A stretch of DNA of 64,000 bases. Source: Struthio camelus (lineage: Eukaryota; Chordata; Aves; Struthioniformes; Struthionidae). The DNA is taken from assembly GCF_040807025.1 (NCBI RefSeq), contig NC_090967.1, forward strand, positions 6,626,001-6,690,000, read 5' to 3'. Every line of letters starts with the position of its first letter. The first letter of the stretch is position 1. Of the stretch, positions 1 through 12,700 are shown in pieces. Below the pieces are notes generated by a model that was not told where the DNA came from, searched no databases, and saw only the letters and a list, made by a program, of their open reading frames with translations. A program made the position numbers and the translations under genes.

Positions 1-700
1 ATGGCCCGGGGTCGGCACGTGCCGGTGCGGCGCACGTGGGCCGCGCGGAGGCGGCGGCGGGGGCAGCTGCGGTCCCGGGCGCCGGCCCCGCGGCCCCCGG
101 CCCGGCGCGCCGCTGCTCCGTGCCTCGGTTTCCCCGGGGCGGGCGGCTCGGCGGAGGAGAGGCCCGCGGGCTGCCGGGGAGGAGACGCAGCACGTTATTG
201 CTATTCCGCTCACACGCGCAGTCGCGCGCGCCCGCTCCCGTGCCTCCCCGCCGCCCGGGCCACCGCGTCTATTGTCTGCAGCTAAATTTAGCCGCCTGCC
301 GACTCCCCCACTTTAGTTGCCGCAGCCGCGTGGCCGGGGCGGGCGCGAGCCTCGGCCGTCCCGCTCGCCCCGGCCCCCGGGCACCCGCTCCGCCGCCGCT
401 TCCTTCGCCCACAGCACAAACTTTTCTGCCGGATTTTCCCTCCCCGGCGCCCATCGCCCCCGGGGGCAGCGGGAAGCGGAGCCGTGCCGGCCCTGGCCAC
501 GGGTGCACGAGCAGGACCGAGCACCCGGGGCAGCACAGGGGCCACGCGCCCCCGCCCTCGGCATCGCGCCCGCCTGCGTGTCCGGCTCCCCGGGACGTGC
601 CGATTTCGGTCGGCAGGAGATCGAGGCCCTCCCCAGGCAGCGGGCAGTCGGGGTGGCCGAGGGCTCTGCTTGGCGCCGGGGGGATTTGGCCCGCGCCGCG
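1..700. other. CpG-dense GC-rich stretch, no gene recognised
   Basis: The first 700 bases are very rich in C, G and CpG and read like a CpG island or the flank of one. Several open frames cross it on both strands, but their proteins are arginine-, proline- and alanine-rich low-complexity sequence with no family signature, so I treat them as chance frames. In human the gene beyond CCDC124 is KCNN1, and by synteny its 5' end would face this region. I saw no KCNN1 coding sequence, so that link is inference. Confidence 0.4.
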
Positions 701-896
701 CCTGTGTGCTGCATGGTGCAGTGCGCGTGTTGGGAGAGAGCAGCAAGGCGTGTGCCGGGCGGGTAGTGCACAGCGTGTGGGTGGATGCGTGTGTGCGAGC
801 TGCACACCAGCCTGCAGTCTCCCCCCGCTCCCGCTCCCTTTGTCAAGCAAGAGAGCTGCCTGCAGCAACGGGGTGTGCGCGTGTCAGTGGGCTACA

Positions 897-920
897 TGTG
901 TGTGTGTGTGTGTGTGTGTG
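897..920. repeat. (TG)n microsatellite
   Basis: A near-perfect run of about twelve TG dinucleotides. It sits at the start of a longer TG- and GCA-rich degenerate stretch that continues toward position 1,640. Confidence 0.9.
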
Positions 921-979
921 CACAGGATGCCTTTGTGCACAGGGGCAGCGAGTGTGCTTTGAGAAATGCACAGTAAATG

Positions 980-1998
980 CGTTTGTGCATTGAGAGCAAG
1001 TGCGTGTGAATGAAGCCCGTCAGTGTGTACATAGGTGTGTGCACAGGGTGTGTGGGCAGTGTGTGTGCAGGCCTGGGGGTGTGTGGAAGGGAATATGTGC
1101 AGGGTTTGTAGTGTGCGCATGTATATTAGGGTTTGTAGTATGTAGAAGCATGCATGCATCGGGTGTGCTTTGTGTAGGGGCATGCAGGGTGTGCAGTATG
1201 TAGGGCTGTGCGCATGAACACTTGTTTTTGTGCACAGAGTGAGGTGTGCAGGGGTAAGAACATAGGCCTGCACGTATACATGCCAGGTGTGCATGCATTG
1301 CCCTGCATATGTGTGCAGGGGGGAGCATGCACAGCTCTGTATGTGCACAGTGTGCAAGGGGTGCACACAAGCAGGGATGGATGCGGTGTGCATAGAAGAG
1401 TGTAGTGTACAAGGAGTGCATGCACGGCTCTGTGTGCAGGTGCGCGCACTGTGGCGCAGCATGCAAGGGGGTGCATCGTGCAGGAGACTGCATGGTGCAG
1501 GGCGTGGTGTGCAGGCCACGCATGCACAGCGGCACAGTGTGCAGCACCCAGGGGGCTGTGCATCAAACAGGGAGGCGCAGCGTGAAAGGGGGGCACGCAG
1601 TGCCAGAGAGGTGTGCAGTGTGGTGTGGCGTTCCTGGTGCAGGGGGGTGCATGGCGCAGGGAGTGCATGGCGCAGGGGGTACATTGCATGGGATTGCGGG
1701 TGAGGCATTGTGCAAGGGCGGTGCATGGTGCAGGGAGTGCATTGCATGGGATTGCAGGGAGGGACGTTGTGCAGGGGGGTGCACGGCGCAGGGGGGTGCA
1801 TTGCATGGGATTGCGGGTGGGGCATTGTGCAAGGGCGGTGCATGGTACAGGGAGTGCATTGCATGGGATTGCAGGGAGGGACATTGTGCAGGGGGGTGCC
1901 CGGTGCAGGAGGGTGCATTGCGTGGGATTGCGGGGAGTGCACGGTGCAGGAGGGTACATTGCGTGGGATTGCGGGGGGTGCACGGCGCAGGGGGGTGC
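980..1998. repeat. Degenerate GTGCA-rich repeat grading into a ~118-bp minisatellite
   Basis: From about 980 to 1,640 the sequence is a loose repeat built on GTGCA and GTGTGCAG. From about 1,640 it becomes a clear minisatellite in which the phrase TGCATTGCATGGGATTGCGG recurs. The higher-order spacing is about 118 bases (for example from 1,687 to 1,805), and each unit holds two related halves of about 60 bases. The long open frames across it, such as minus 884-2368 and plus 1405-2337, merely translate the repeat and are not genes. Confidence 0.85.
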
Positions 1999-2310
1999 GG
2001 GGGGCGCGCTGCGCCCGGCGCAGGGGCGGCGGGAGCAATCCCGGAGCGGCGCGGCGCGGCGCGGCTGCGCGCGGGGGAAGCCCGAGGATCCCGGGGCCGC
2101 GTGACCGCCCCTCCCCCCGCGGGTTCCCCCGCCCCCGCGCGCCGCCCCCGCACGGAGCTGCCCGTTTCCATGGCAACGCCCCCCCTCGGGGCTGCGCGCG
2201 GCGCCAACCCGCCCCTCCCCCTCTCGGGAGGGGGGGCGCGAGGGGGGAGGGGAATCCCCCTGCCGGGGGGGGCGGGGCAGGGAAATCCCTCCCCTCTCCG
2301 CAAGGGGCAG
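1990..2310. promoter_or_regulatory. CpG island with an RFX X-box palindrome
   Basis: This 300-base stretch is unique sequence, very CpG-rich, and lies between two minisatellites. Positions 2164-2177 read GTTTCCATGGCAAC. The other strand reads GTTGCCATGGAAAC, which fits the X-box bound by RFX factors. A compact CpG island with an X-box is typical of a promoter. No coding exon is recognisable next to it. A promoter or untranslated first exon of the next gene to the left (KCNN1 by synteny) is possible but unproved. Confidence 0.45.
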
Positions 2311-2329
2311 CGGGGAACCCCCCTGCAAT

Positions 2330-2960
2330 GGGGGTAGGGGGCGCCCCCCCTTGGCCCCTTCCCCCCACGGGGGCAGGGAACCCCCTGCCTGCGCTGGTGT
2401 GGGGGGGGGAAGGAACCCCATTAATCCCTTGCTTGCCACTGGGGCATCCCCATTAACCCCATCCCTGTAACTGGGGGCTGCCTTCCCCGCACAAGGGGAT
2501 CCCCCATTAACCTTTTTCTCTGAATGAGGGAACCCCTTTCCTGCCCTGCAGGTTCCCCCATTCATGCCTTCCCCACACTAGGGGATCCCCCCATTAACCT
2601 TTTTCTCTCAATGAGGGAACCCCCTTCCTCACCCTGCAGGTTCCCCCATTCATCCCCTCCTTGCAATGGGGGATGTCTTCCCCGCGCTGCAGCTTCCCCC
2701 CATTAATCCCAGCCTTGCTCTCCAGAAACCCCACGTTCCCCTTCTGCATGCAATGAGGGGATCCCTCCCCATTAACCCCTTTCTTGCAATTGGGGAATTC
2801 CACCCCCCTCCCCCATTAACATCGCTCTTGCAATGAGGGAACCCCTTCCCTGCACTGCAGGTTTTCCCCATTCATCGCTTCCTTGCAATGGTGGATGCCT
2901 TCCCTGCACTGCGGCTTCCCCTCATTAACCCCATCCTTGCAATCAGGGAACCCCACAGTA
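2330..2960. repeat. Minisatellite built on CCCCATTAACCCC / TTGCAATGGGG
   Basis: Phrases such as CCCCATTAACCCC, AATGAGGGAACCCCTTCC and CTGCAGGTTCCCCCATT recur every 50 to 60 bases with drift, giving units of roughly 50-110 bases. A run of G follows at about 2,978-2,995. There are no coding features. Confidence 0.8.
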
Positions 2961-4454
2961 ACCCTTGTGGGCTATTGTGGGGGGGGGGGGGGGGAAGGCT
3001 GCTTTCCCCATTAACCCCTTCCCCTAGGAAGGGGGCTCGCTCCAGCCCATCTGCCCAGAGAGGGGAGTGCAGCATGTGGGCCCCTGCCACACACCTCCAA
3101 GGGGGCAGGGGGGCCGCAGCCCCTGTGCATGGGGCGGGCACTGGGACAGCCTCCCCATTTCCAAGGGGAGGCCACAACCTGAAGGCTGCGGGCTCAACGC
3201 GTCCACGAAACCAGGGGAAGGCAACTCACATGGATGAATCATTTAAGCATAAAATAATCGTGACGGCCGCGCTGTTACAGGGCCAGCGCGAGTGGGGAAG
3301 GGGGGCTGGTGAGAGGAAAGCGCATAGCCGTGGTTGTCAGGAGAGCGGAGAGCATGGAGCACAGGCAAGGGGGATGGAGACACGCACTGGCTGCCCTAGC
3401 CCCAAAGGGCCTGGACATGCGCTGCGCAGGGATCCCCTGGACCCCACGCACACACACCAGCCCTCGCTCTTTCTGCCTCCACGCATTTCAATTCATCAAA
3501 CAAGAGCACAGCAAAGCAAGCTCGGGCCCAGGGAGGAAGGCGCTCTCCTTCCCTGCTCTCAGCTGCAGGTCATGAGAACTTTGCATTTCTTCAGCATCTT
3601 CGAGGCCGGCCCCTGCACCCCGGAGGGGTCCCCCCCTGCTGCGCTGGCACCCCAGCAGTGAGGCTGTGCCGTGCCATGCTGTGCCAGCTGGATTTGATCC
3701 AGGCAGCGAGGAGGGACGCTCCAACCCTCGGCTTGTGCCTCCCACCGGACAAAGAGCAGCTCCAAGGCTCTGCCTCAAAAACAAAGCTTCCAGCTGAGAC
3801 TTGGCCAGCAAAGCTCCCTGCACCTTGCTTCTGCTCTCGCCTCTGCCTGCTCAGCCCCCCGGGAGAGTAGGGAGGGGGGTCAGGCTGGGCAGGCAGCTAG
3901 CACTGGGCAAGAAACAGCCACAAACCTGCCTGTAAACAGCTGAAACGTCGGAGCAAGCGCTCCGCGCTCACGCAGTGCCACAGGAGCGCTGGGGCAGAGC
4001 CTCTTTCCTTACCGGAAACCAAGGCTACAGCTGCTGGAGAGGCCACACTTCCCTCGAACCCTCCAGCAGAGCCGCACTAAAAGGGCCATTAAGCAGAGAA
4101 ATTTCACCAGGATTTTTAAGAGCAATTTCAGTGGAAACTGGGAGAGGGTGGAAACATTCCCTTCAAGAACAAGCCAGGAAAATGGAGCCCGTCACCCCCC
4201 CGGGCCGAGGCTCTTTCGGGAAGCCAGCAGCCGTTTCGCTGGCCGATAGCCGCGAGAAGGATCACCCCACTCACGGGAGGCCAGCAGGCAACTCCGCTCG
4301 CCCAGTGCCTTCTGGGAGGGATCCCCGTTGCCTCTGCTGGTCCCTCACTACGGAGACGGATGCACGGCAGCGTCACAGCAGCGCTCTCCTACTTGAGCAA
4401 AGACAAATGCAAAGGGAGAGGGAAGGGGGATTTATGCCAGCATTTTTCCAACAC
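2961..4454. other. Intergenic stretch without recognisable genes
   Basis: Unique sequence between the left minisatellites and the presumed 3' end of CCDC124. The open frames are short, overlap on both strands and match no family I recognise. I saw no RNA gene or mobile element here. Confidence 0.4.
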
Positions 4455-4460
4455 TTTATT
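4455..4460 (-). terminator. CCDC124: Candidate polyadenylation signal of CCDC124
   Basis: The minus strand reads AATAAA here. It is the first canonical signal I found downstream of the CCDC124 stop at 6706-6708, and would imply a 3' untranslated region of about 2.2 kb. Human CCDC124 has a shorter one, so an earlier non-canonical signal could be used instead. Confidence 0.4.
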
Positions 4461-6705
4461 CCTTCAACAGGTTAACAGATTTTTTTTTTCATTTTTAATT
4501 GAATTCCAACACAACAAACTTCTCACAAAAAGGGGAGACACCATGTGCATTTCTCCCTGTCTTTACCAGCTGGACTTGCTTGAACAGGGGGGAACATTGG
4601 CAGGGGCAGGCCCAACTTTTTCATTCTGTTTCTGCAACAGACGTGAGCAGGGTACAAAGAGGGCTTGGGAGAGCCACAAAAACCAGGAGCAGGAGCTAAG
4701 AACAGCAGGAGGATCTCAGTCTCAGCATGAGTTTTTGCCATCTCAAATCCCTTCAAAATCCTTCACTGCCAAAGTGCAAATGCCTCTGCAGCCTTTAAGT
4801 GAGACACTCCTACTACCCTTCCCACCTGCTTACAGGTGATCCTCAGCAGGGCTAAAGCTGCAGGGCCACATGCAGCCCAGTTACCCAGCTCAGGATAAAC
4901 CCTGTTTGTTTTGTACCGTCAGAAGAAACCCCAGCCTGAGCTGCCAACCCAGAGCATCACTGCAGGATGCCACATTAGCGATGAATTTGCCCCCCACAGC
5001 AAGGGGTCTTGGCCTGGCAGCCCTACCTATATACACATGTAAGCACCAAAGGGCGATGGAGCCAAGTACCCAGCTGTCGCATTGCAGGGGATCCCGCAGG
5101 GCTGCTCTCAGGGCCGCAGGTACCTCTGCTCAGCCCTGCGCCGGGAGAGGGCCGGAGGAGACGGGGCACCTTGGCGGGTGTCGGAGGCCTCACCTCTGCT
5201 GCTACCTCGTCGAAGGTTTAGATTTGGGATGGCCTCCTAGGCAGGGTATTCCGCTCCAAAGGAGGCAGCTAGAACAAATCTAAAAGCTGAGAGGGAAGAG
5301 AGGAAAACCAAATGCTTGATTAAGGCAAGGGGCAGCAGGACATTTCTCCACTGTGGCTCCTGGGGCGAAGCCTCTCCAGCCACACTCCCGGTCTAGGTGC
5401 TGCCACGGCCCTCCAAAGGGAGCTCACTGGTTTCTTCTCTGCCTTCACCTCAATCCTGCAAACTGTTGCGGGAGGGGCAGTGAGGCCTGCTAACCAAAAT
5501 CATCCGCAGCACTGCAGCCTGGGCCAGTGGACAAAACAAGGGGCTCCTGCTGAAGGGGAGCACAGGCAGCATACAGAGCCAGATTAGTGCCTTCTGTCCA
5601 GAGGTAGGAGAAAGCTGCTGAGCTGACAGTTTCACACCCCTTTCCACAGGCTCACAGGGCACTTCCTTCCCTGAGCTGGGGGGGGCGGGGGGGCACGTAG
5701 GGGGAGAAGTGATGGGAGAAGCAGCAGCTTCCCTTCTTGGGACAGTTCTTGCGCAGCACTGGGTTACAGCCCCACCAGGAACCCTCCTGTCCCACCAGTG
5801 AGGCGTGCGGCTCAGGACTCCCGTGTGCGTGGGTTGCAAGGCCACCAGGCAAGATGCACGGAGAAGTCTGGCACCTCGTGCTCTGCAGAGAGACAAGGCA
5901 GGGACGGTGCTGTGCTGTGCACAGGTTATTTCAACCTTCTGTCTTCAAGGGGTAGCGAGACATTTCTCTCTGCCATACAACACTGCGTACAACCCAGAGC
6001 TTCTACTCACATTGTGGCTCCTCCTCCCCATCTGATGGGCTGCCAGTCAAAATCAAGAGAAGCGGCCAGCAGGACACAGGGCCAACACCAATCTGAGTCT
6101 GGAATCTCTTCAGAAACATCCCAGTGCCAAATACGACATGAGCAACAGAAAACAGGTGCCTTCCTTGTGCTGTTCTCGTGATGCGTTCTGCAAGGTGAAT
6201 TCTTGCAAACAAGGGTGCAGTGCAGTCATGGTACAGACAGGGATGAATGCACTTTGGCTCAGGTCCAGGCTGCGAGAGGGGGTTAAATGCATGATGCTAG
6301 CCAGCATGGGGGTCTCTACCTTGGCAGGCAGCAGTGCGGATGAGCATCGTGCAAGCGCTGCCCATACTGAAGAGCCGTACGCAAGTTAGTAGCTTTTTCG
6401 TAATACGACAACCGAATTCAAAAGCATAAAGGTAGTGTTAGTCCATCCAGGTCACTGTGCACCAGCTGCCTGAGGAGAGATGAGTATGCGAGGGGCAGGC
6501 CTTCCGAGTGAAAAGAGCAGGACACCGCAGGGTCCCAAGGCTAGCTGTGGCCTCATGCTTATCTTAAATCCAGAATAGGGAAAGACAGAAGATGGGGGTA
6601 GGGAAGCAAAACAAAGGAGAAGAGGCTCCTTGTGCCTCTTTTTTTCATCTGAGCAAAGCCCTGGGGCTCCAGCCCACTGTCTGTGGGGGATGACCAGCTC
6701 TAGTT

Positions 6706-9700
6706 CTACTTTTGGCTGTTGTAAGCCTTGTGCCTCTGGTTCATGGGGTTTTCTGGAGACTTCATCCACTCCTTCTTGAGGAGCTGCTTGAGCTGGGAGA
6801 GGCGCATGTTTGGGTTCTCTTGCTTCAGGCGCGGCAGATTGACCTCTTCAAAAGCAGTGAAGGCAGCTTTCATCCGGCGCTCCGGGTGCCGGTCCAGATC
6901 ATTGGCAACACTGTCAGAAACACAGACATGCATCAGAGACACCTCCCTGCAGGCACCAGTCCCTCGCCCAGCTCTGATCCCCTGTCAGTGCAACAAAGTG
7001 AATGCAGAATAACTTGACCGATAAAGTAGAAAACCCTACAACACTTGGCCCTACCCACTTTGAAAACCCGCTACAGAAGGTCAGGGCTGGGATGCCAGTT
7101 CTGGGGGAGGGAATGTCTGCTGAACTTCTCATAAGGAAAGCGTCCCTTCAAAGGGGAGCACTGCTGTGACGCAGCCAAGTACCTGAGGACAGCAATGGCA
7201 TCTTCAATTGTCCTGGCCTCCACTGTTCCTTCCTCCAATACCCTTCTGTTGATGTTCTCTTCCAAAGGAACCTCCAAGTGAGTTTTCTCCTTTTCCACTG
7301 CACAAAAGGAAGGAGGATAGGGAAAATGTTAGAAGTCAAGTTCAATCTGTGTAAAAATCTGTGTAAAAAAACCTTCAGAAGAGGCAGAGTCTCTTCCAAA
7401 CATCTGGCTGACAAGCACTTTGAAGAAAGCGCTGGCAAGACTCAAATCTACAGCCACATTTTAGGCACAGTCCTGGAAATTAAAGGTGCCTGTTTTGCAG
7501 CTCTCTGCTTCTCCCTCAAAGGCGAGAAGAGATTTCTTTTTCCTCATTTCAATGTGTGGGGCTAGACACCAACACAGCAAAGCCCACGGCACTGAGAGAA
7601 TAGCCGCAGGGTGCTCTAGCCTTCAAACCACCTTTCCTTCAGGGACAGCAGATCTTTCTGCTGCCCAGCCTCCCATGGCAGTCAGGGTCTTTCTTCTATG
7701 GAAAGAAGGAAGGGCTGCACCAAACCTGTGTCTGCATTCTCCTTCTGCTGCTGGTCTTTTCTGATTGTCTCCTCAATCTGGGCCCTGGTGACTTTGCCCG
7801 GAGTGACCTGCTTGGGCGACTTCCCTTTCAACTTTGAGTCTTCCTCTTCTAGCAGACGCTGCAGTTCCTTCTTGCGCTCCAGCTGCTCCAGTCGCCGCTT
7901 CTCCCTTTCCTCCTAGAAGGGCAAAGAACCAGGTCACCTCTGCCCCTGCTGCCCTCATTCACCTGCATAGCAGAGGGATCAAACTATTCCTTACAGGAGC
8001 AGGAAAGAGCTGCTTGAAAAGAAACAAGCACCTCATTTCCAAAGCTAATTGAGTACCGACCTTGCCTTATAGGAAAAGATGTTGGCCAGTTCCCCGCCAG
8101 ACCTCCAACAAAGCAGCGATAGCCTGGCCTGTCCCTTCAGACTAGTAATTCCTCAGTCCCTGCCCAGTCTGCAACCACACTGGTTCCCTGTGATGTCAGG
8201 GCTGCGAAATGTAACCCCGCTGTCGAGAAAGAGCACAGAGTGCCAGCCAGGACTGCTGACAATCAGGGTAAGTTTTCCACTTTAATTTTAATAAGTGGCT
8301 GGAGGTTAAAAGTTCAGCAGTTGTTTGAGACAAACCAGTTAGGAGGCTGAACTCGCTCTCAGGTCTTACTCAAACTCTCCCTAAGAGCCAGGGCATGGGG
8401 TTAGACTGAACTCCCCGCACTATGCGGCTCCTCTCGTGGAGTACTTTCAAATTAACACAACAAGTTTAAGAGCCACTTTGTCCTCTACGGCTCAGCCAGG
8501 ATTGACCATACAACAGGCCCTTAGGGGCTTTCAACACTTTGGTTTCAATTTTTTTTTCTCCTTTCCCAAAGTTCGTAAGCTTTAGAAAAAAAAAGAGAAA
8601 GAAACCACAAATGAGCATCTTTTTGTCTAGGTCAGGTCAGTGTCACAGGCCACAAAGTACCTCGTATTTAGGTTAGTTACATGAATACTCTTAATTATGG
8701 GTCTCATCTATTATTCACAGGGATGGCACGACTTAACTCATCGAGTCTTAACAGAACGGGTTCTACTCAAAAGAAGCTGTGCAGCAAAACAACTGCAGTA
8801 GTAACACAAGCTGCTTTGTTCATCGGTGTTTAAGGAGTAGGAACAGAATTATACACACCAGGGTAGGGCCCGCTCAGAGACAGTAAATAAGGCTGGGGTT
8901 AGGGTTAGGCTGGTGAGACTTAACAATTGCAAGTTGCTCCACAGCTCAATCATTTAAAGGAAAACCCATCAAAACACAGTATGGAAGCTCACAAATACTC
9001 AATCAAAACATGCCCCACGGCTGCTGCTTCCATCAACCACAATAAGGACTAAGCCTTTCAATCCAGATTGAGGAGGGGAAGACTTGCCTACCTCCACTTC
9101 CAAGCAACTGTGACCAAGGATGGGAAAAAAGCCATTACAGGGACAAAGCTTTCATTACAATTGGCAGGCTTCAAATTCGTGGTCATTAAGTGCTTAGTGC
9201 TAGTGCCTTGAGTTGCAATGCCACGGTAACTGGACCGTGCGTGACATCCAAGTGCCAACTCATTTACTCGAAACAGGGCCTTTCCCTACCCACTGCTTTC
9301 CTGTTGGGCCCCTCCCTCTTTTAGTAAAGACTGAGCAAACACAGTTACTGAACCTCCCAGATTAGCAGGGACTTATAGTCACTCCTGGATTGGAGGGGTG
9401 TCACACGAGGGGAGGGGGACTTTGCACTAACAGTTTATACACAAAAATATACCTGGGCAAGGGCAGCCACAGGTGCTTTCCTTCCTGTACCCATCTTCAT
9501 TTTACACAGCATAGGATAGCTCCAATTCCAGCTAGGATCTCCAGCTCAGCCACCAGAATCTACTTGAACACCACGCAGTTTTAAGGAGGAAAGTAGGAGA
9601 AGCAACGAGACTGAAGAGATTATTGTGCCAAAACAAAGAGGGCCACACGCTTTCCCCTCTTTGCCCTGGGTGACTCAACAAACCTGTCGCCGAGTGCTGC

Positions 9701-12700
9701 AATTCTATTTCACCTCGTAAAAGACCACAAGAGGACAGCAAATCTTTTAAAGCTTACAGGGCTCTGCTGCCAGTATGAATGCGCACAGAGAAGCAGAAAC
9801 TGATTCTAGGGGCTGCCAGGGGAAGAGGTGGAGCGACCAGCTGCCCGGCGCAGAGCGCCAGAGGAGCCAGCAGCACCGCGGGAGGTGCCAGCTCCAAAGG
9901 CTCCCAGCAACAATGTCAAGCTTCACCATGGAAAATTTTAACAGGCTCATGGACGTGCCTTGGTTCACAGGAGGGTCAGAAACTTGGGTTAAGGTTAGGG
10001 GGACTGTGAAAGGACTCCAGCAGCCGTGCTGGGTCCCACAAGGGAACACATCAGCAGGCTGCGCGCAGCTCAGGGATGATGACACTGGGCAGATGGATGA
10101 AATAGCACAGTGAGGGGACCGCTTGGTCACCCGTTGCTCCCTCCGAGGCAACGCTTGTCAGAGTGGGATTTGCAAGAGCTCTCCCCGCAGAAGTCACTGA
10201 ACATGCAGCATGCAGAAAGACTAAGTCATTTAATTAGATGCAAAGCACATGCAGGAGAAGCAGCGTTGTGTTTTCAGGATACTGGCATCGCGTCTAGAAC
10301 ATGGATTACTGTAAAGAGAAATTGTCCCCTTCCTGCTCTTCCTGTCTGAGGTCCAGGTGTGACTGAACAAGGTAACCCAAAGAAACTGCTGGCACAGGGA
10401 ACACCTTAGCAAGGCTACAGGCCTGGCTGTGGTTTGCATAATTCAGCAGGCAGATAAAAGAGCGGATACACAAGTACTAATGACCTAAGGGAGGAGAGCA
10501 AGATACTTCAGAACAGAAATGTTATTTATAGTTGGAGAAGCTTATCTTTTACCCCTGCTTATTACAGGAGAACTGTCCTACAAGCCAGCTAACTCAGCAG
10601 TCTGTTTCACACCACACAGCCCCATCTGGGATGATGATCTGACAGTGCAGAAATTCAAGGATAATACTCTGCTGCTCTTAGTTCCTTTCAAATAAAACTC
10701 TCCAGATAGGACACATCCACTTAATGAAGAGGAAATGGAGATGCAAACAGGGCACAGAGCCACCTTCTTGCACTTGATGCTGCAGAGGACCTCTAGTTAC
10801 TCTTCTCCTCTCCTCCAATTCCCTTCTCTAGCCATGGGAGTAAGCTACTCTCTGGCATTTACAATTGAGTTTCTATTTGTGGAAAGTAAATACGCCTGCA
10901 CCGTTACTAATTTGTCACAAGGCTTGCAAGATCTACACGCTCAGGTTCCCTGCAGACCATCACTTTCCCTGCAGACCATCACTGCGCCTTCCCTCGTGTT
11001 CAAAAGTACACAAGGCCGCAGCTGCCCTGAGCAGTCTGCACAAACAGGCAGGACCAGGAACTGAAATGGAGTAATCAAGCTTGCATGCAAGCGACTGAGC
11101 ACAAAGCCCTGAAAACGTCAGAGCCAGCACCCCAGAGCTACTCCTGGTGGCTTTCTTAATGGGCTGCTGTAATGCAGAGGTCAAGATGCATCCTTCACAG
11201 AAGGCCTCTCTCCAGACAGAGACGAGGTTGTGGGCAAACGATGCATCTGTGTAGATCGTCACCTTGATGTCTCAGCTCCACACAGCACTTCTCTTGCACA
11301 ACATGCATAATTTATCTCTAATCCTGAAGCACAAGGGGCCCTGAAGCAATCACTTCTGAAAACTTTTCTCAGGTTGGGCCAAACCAAACCAATCCTTTGT
11401 ATCACTGACATGAATCAGCTCAAGCATCCTGATGAAACGGAGGCTTGAATTTCTGTAAATGAAACACGTAGCAAAGCTATTAGAAAATGAGAAGGGAAAT
11501 GAGTAATTTTCTCACTCAACATTGCTACACTCAGCAGGACACTAGAAGAAGCAGGGGGTGAGATTTCTTTAGCCGGACATTTCTGTTCACAAGGATTTGT
11601 ATTATAAAATGCTAGTTTCCAGCCTTGCAGAGAACCGTCTGAGCAAGGAACAACTTATTAGCTTCCAGAACAGCTTCCCACCTGCTAGACGGAAGGAGAA
11701 CAAGGTCCCACGCACATGGCTTTGAGAGCAAGCGGTCAATTGAAGCAGCAGTGCTCCCAATCAACCTCTCAGCATGAAGCCCGAGGAATGCTGGAGCACG
11801 CCAGCACGGCAAAGCGTGCCGCTTCTCACGGCAGAAGGACGACGCAATGCAAAACCTGACGCAGTCAGAAGGAAAGAGGTACACAAGCGATCTGGATTAC
11901 GTCCAAGCACTTGCAGGACTCTCTTGAGGTAGACCAGAGCTTTCAGGCAAGACCAAACACACCTCTTCTCGGACCCACAGGAAATCAAGGTAAACATCAC
12001 GGGGATGCCAGAGAGGAAGTCAGTTGTGGGGTTTGAGCCCCAGCCTTACATCATCAGGTGCTCTTTCCACTACATCACTGTCCCCTGCATTTCTCATTCA
12101 AGCCATTGGATTTCGGTACTGTGAAGCTTGTACCACACAGACGTCCTCCAAAGAGGAGAGAACAGTCATTTGATCTGTTTAACATTTCATCCGAGTAAGA
12201 GCTGGTGCTCACAGCTAAGTAATTCTGAACTGAATCAGAGGAGGAGGGGAGAAAAAAAAGTCATTGCTCGCCTGCCTGTGATACCACTGCAGTTTGGACC
12301 TGTCCGTGTATAGAGCCTGCCACCCCATACCCTGAAACGGAGGCTAACAGGAACGATAAAGACATAAAACCCAGATACTGAAACAGTCACTGCTCTCTTG
12401 TGGGCTCTCTGAATTCTTTTAGTACAACTACTCACCCTGCTTTTATCTTGAATCTTTCCCCAGACCTTTCATACATTAGCATGGAAGGCCTCCTTGCTCC
12501 CATATGATCCATACGCCCTCTTTTCCATTCCCACAGAGCAGCACCAAGCAAAGCCACAGGAGAGACCTCCAATGCAGGGGAGCACTGCCAACACCACAAC
12601 ATGCTGGGTAAAGGTGGAGAGAGGTTTTGAGCAGCTGGGGAACAACAGCAAGCAACTGGTTTCCTGGAGTCTCCAAAATCAGGGCACTCAAAAAACATAG

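Noticed and set aside
884-2565. Cys/His/Pro-rich minus frames of 479-494 codons
   Set aside because: They are translations of the GTGCA-rich repeat and the minisatellite, with no family signature.
11990-12095. A tRNA gene on the minus strand
   Set aside because: Only box-like sequences are present. The stems do not pair into a cloverleaf and the context fits an old SINE.
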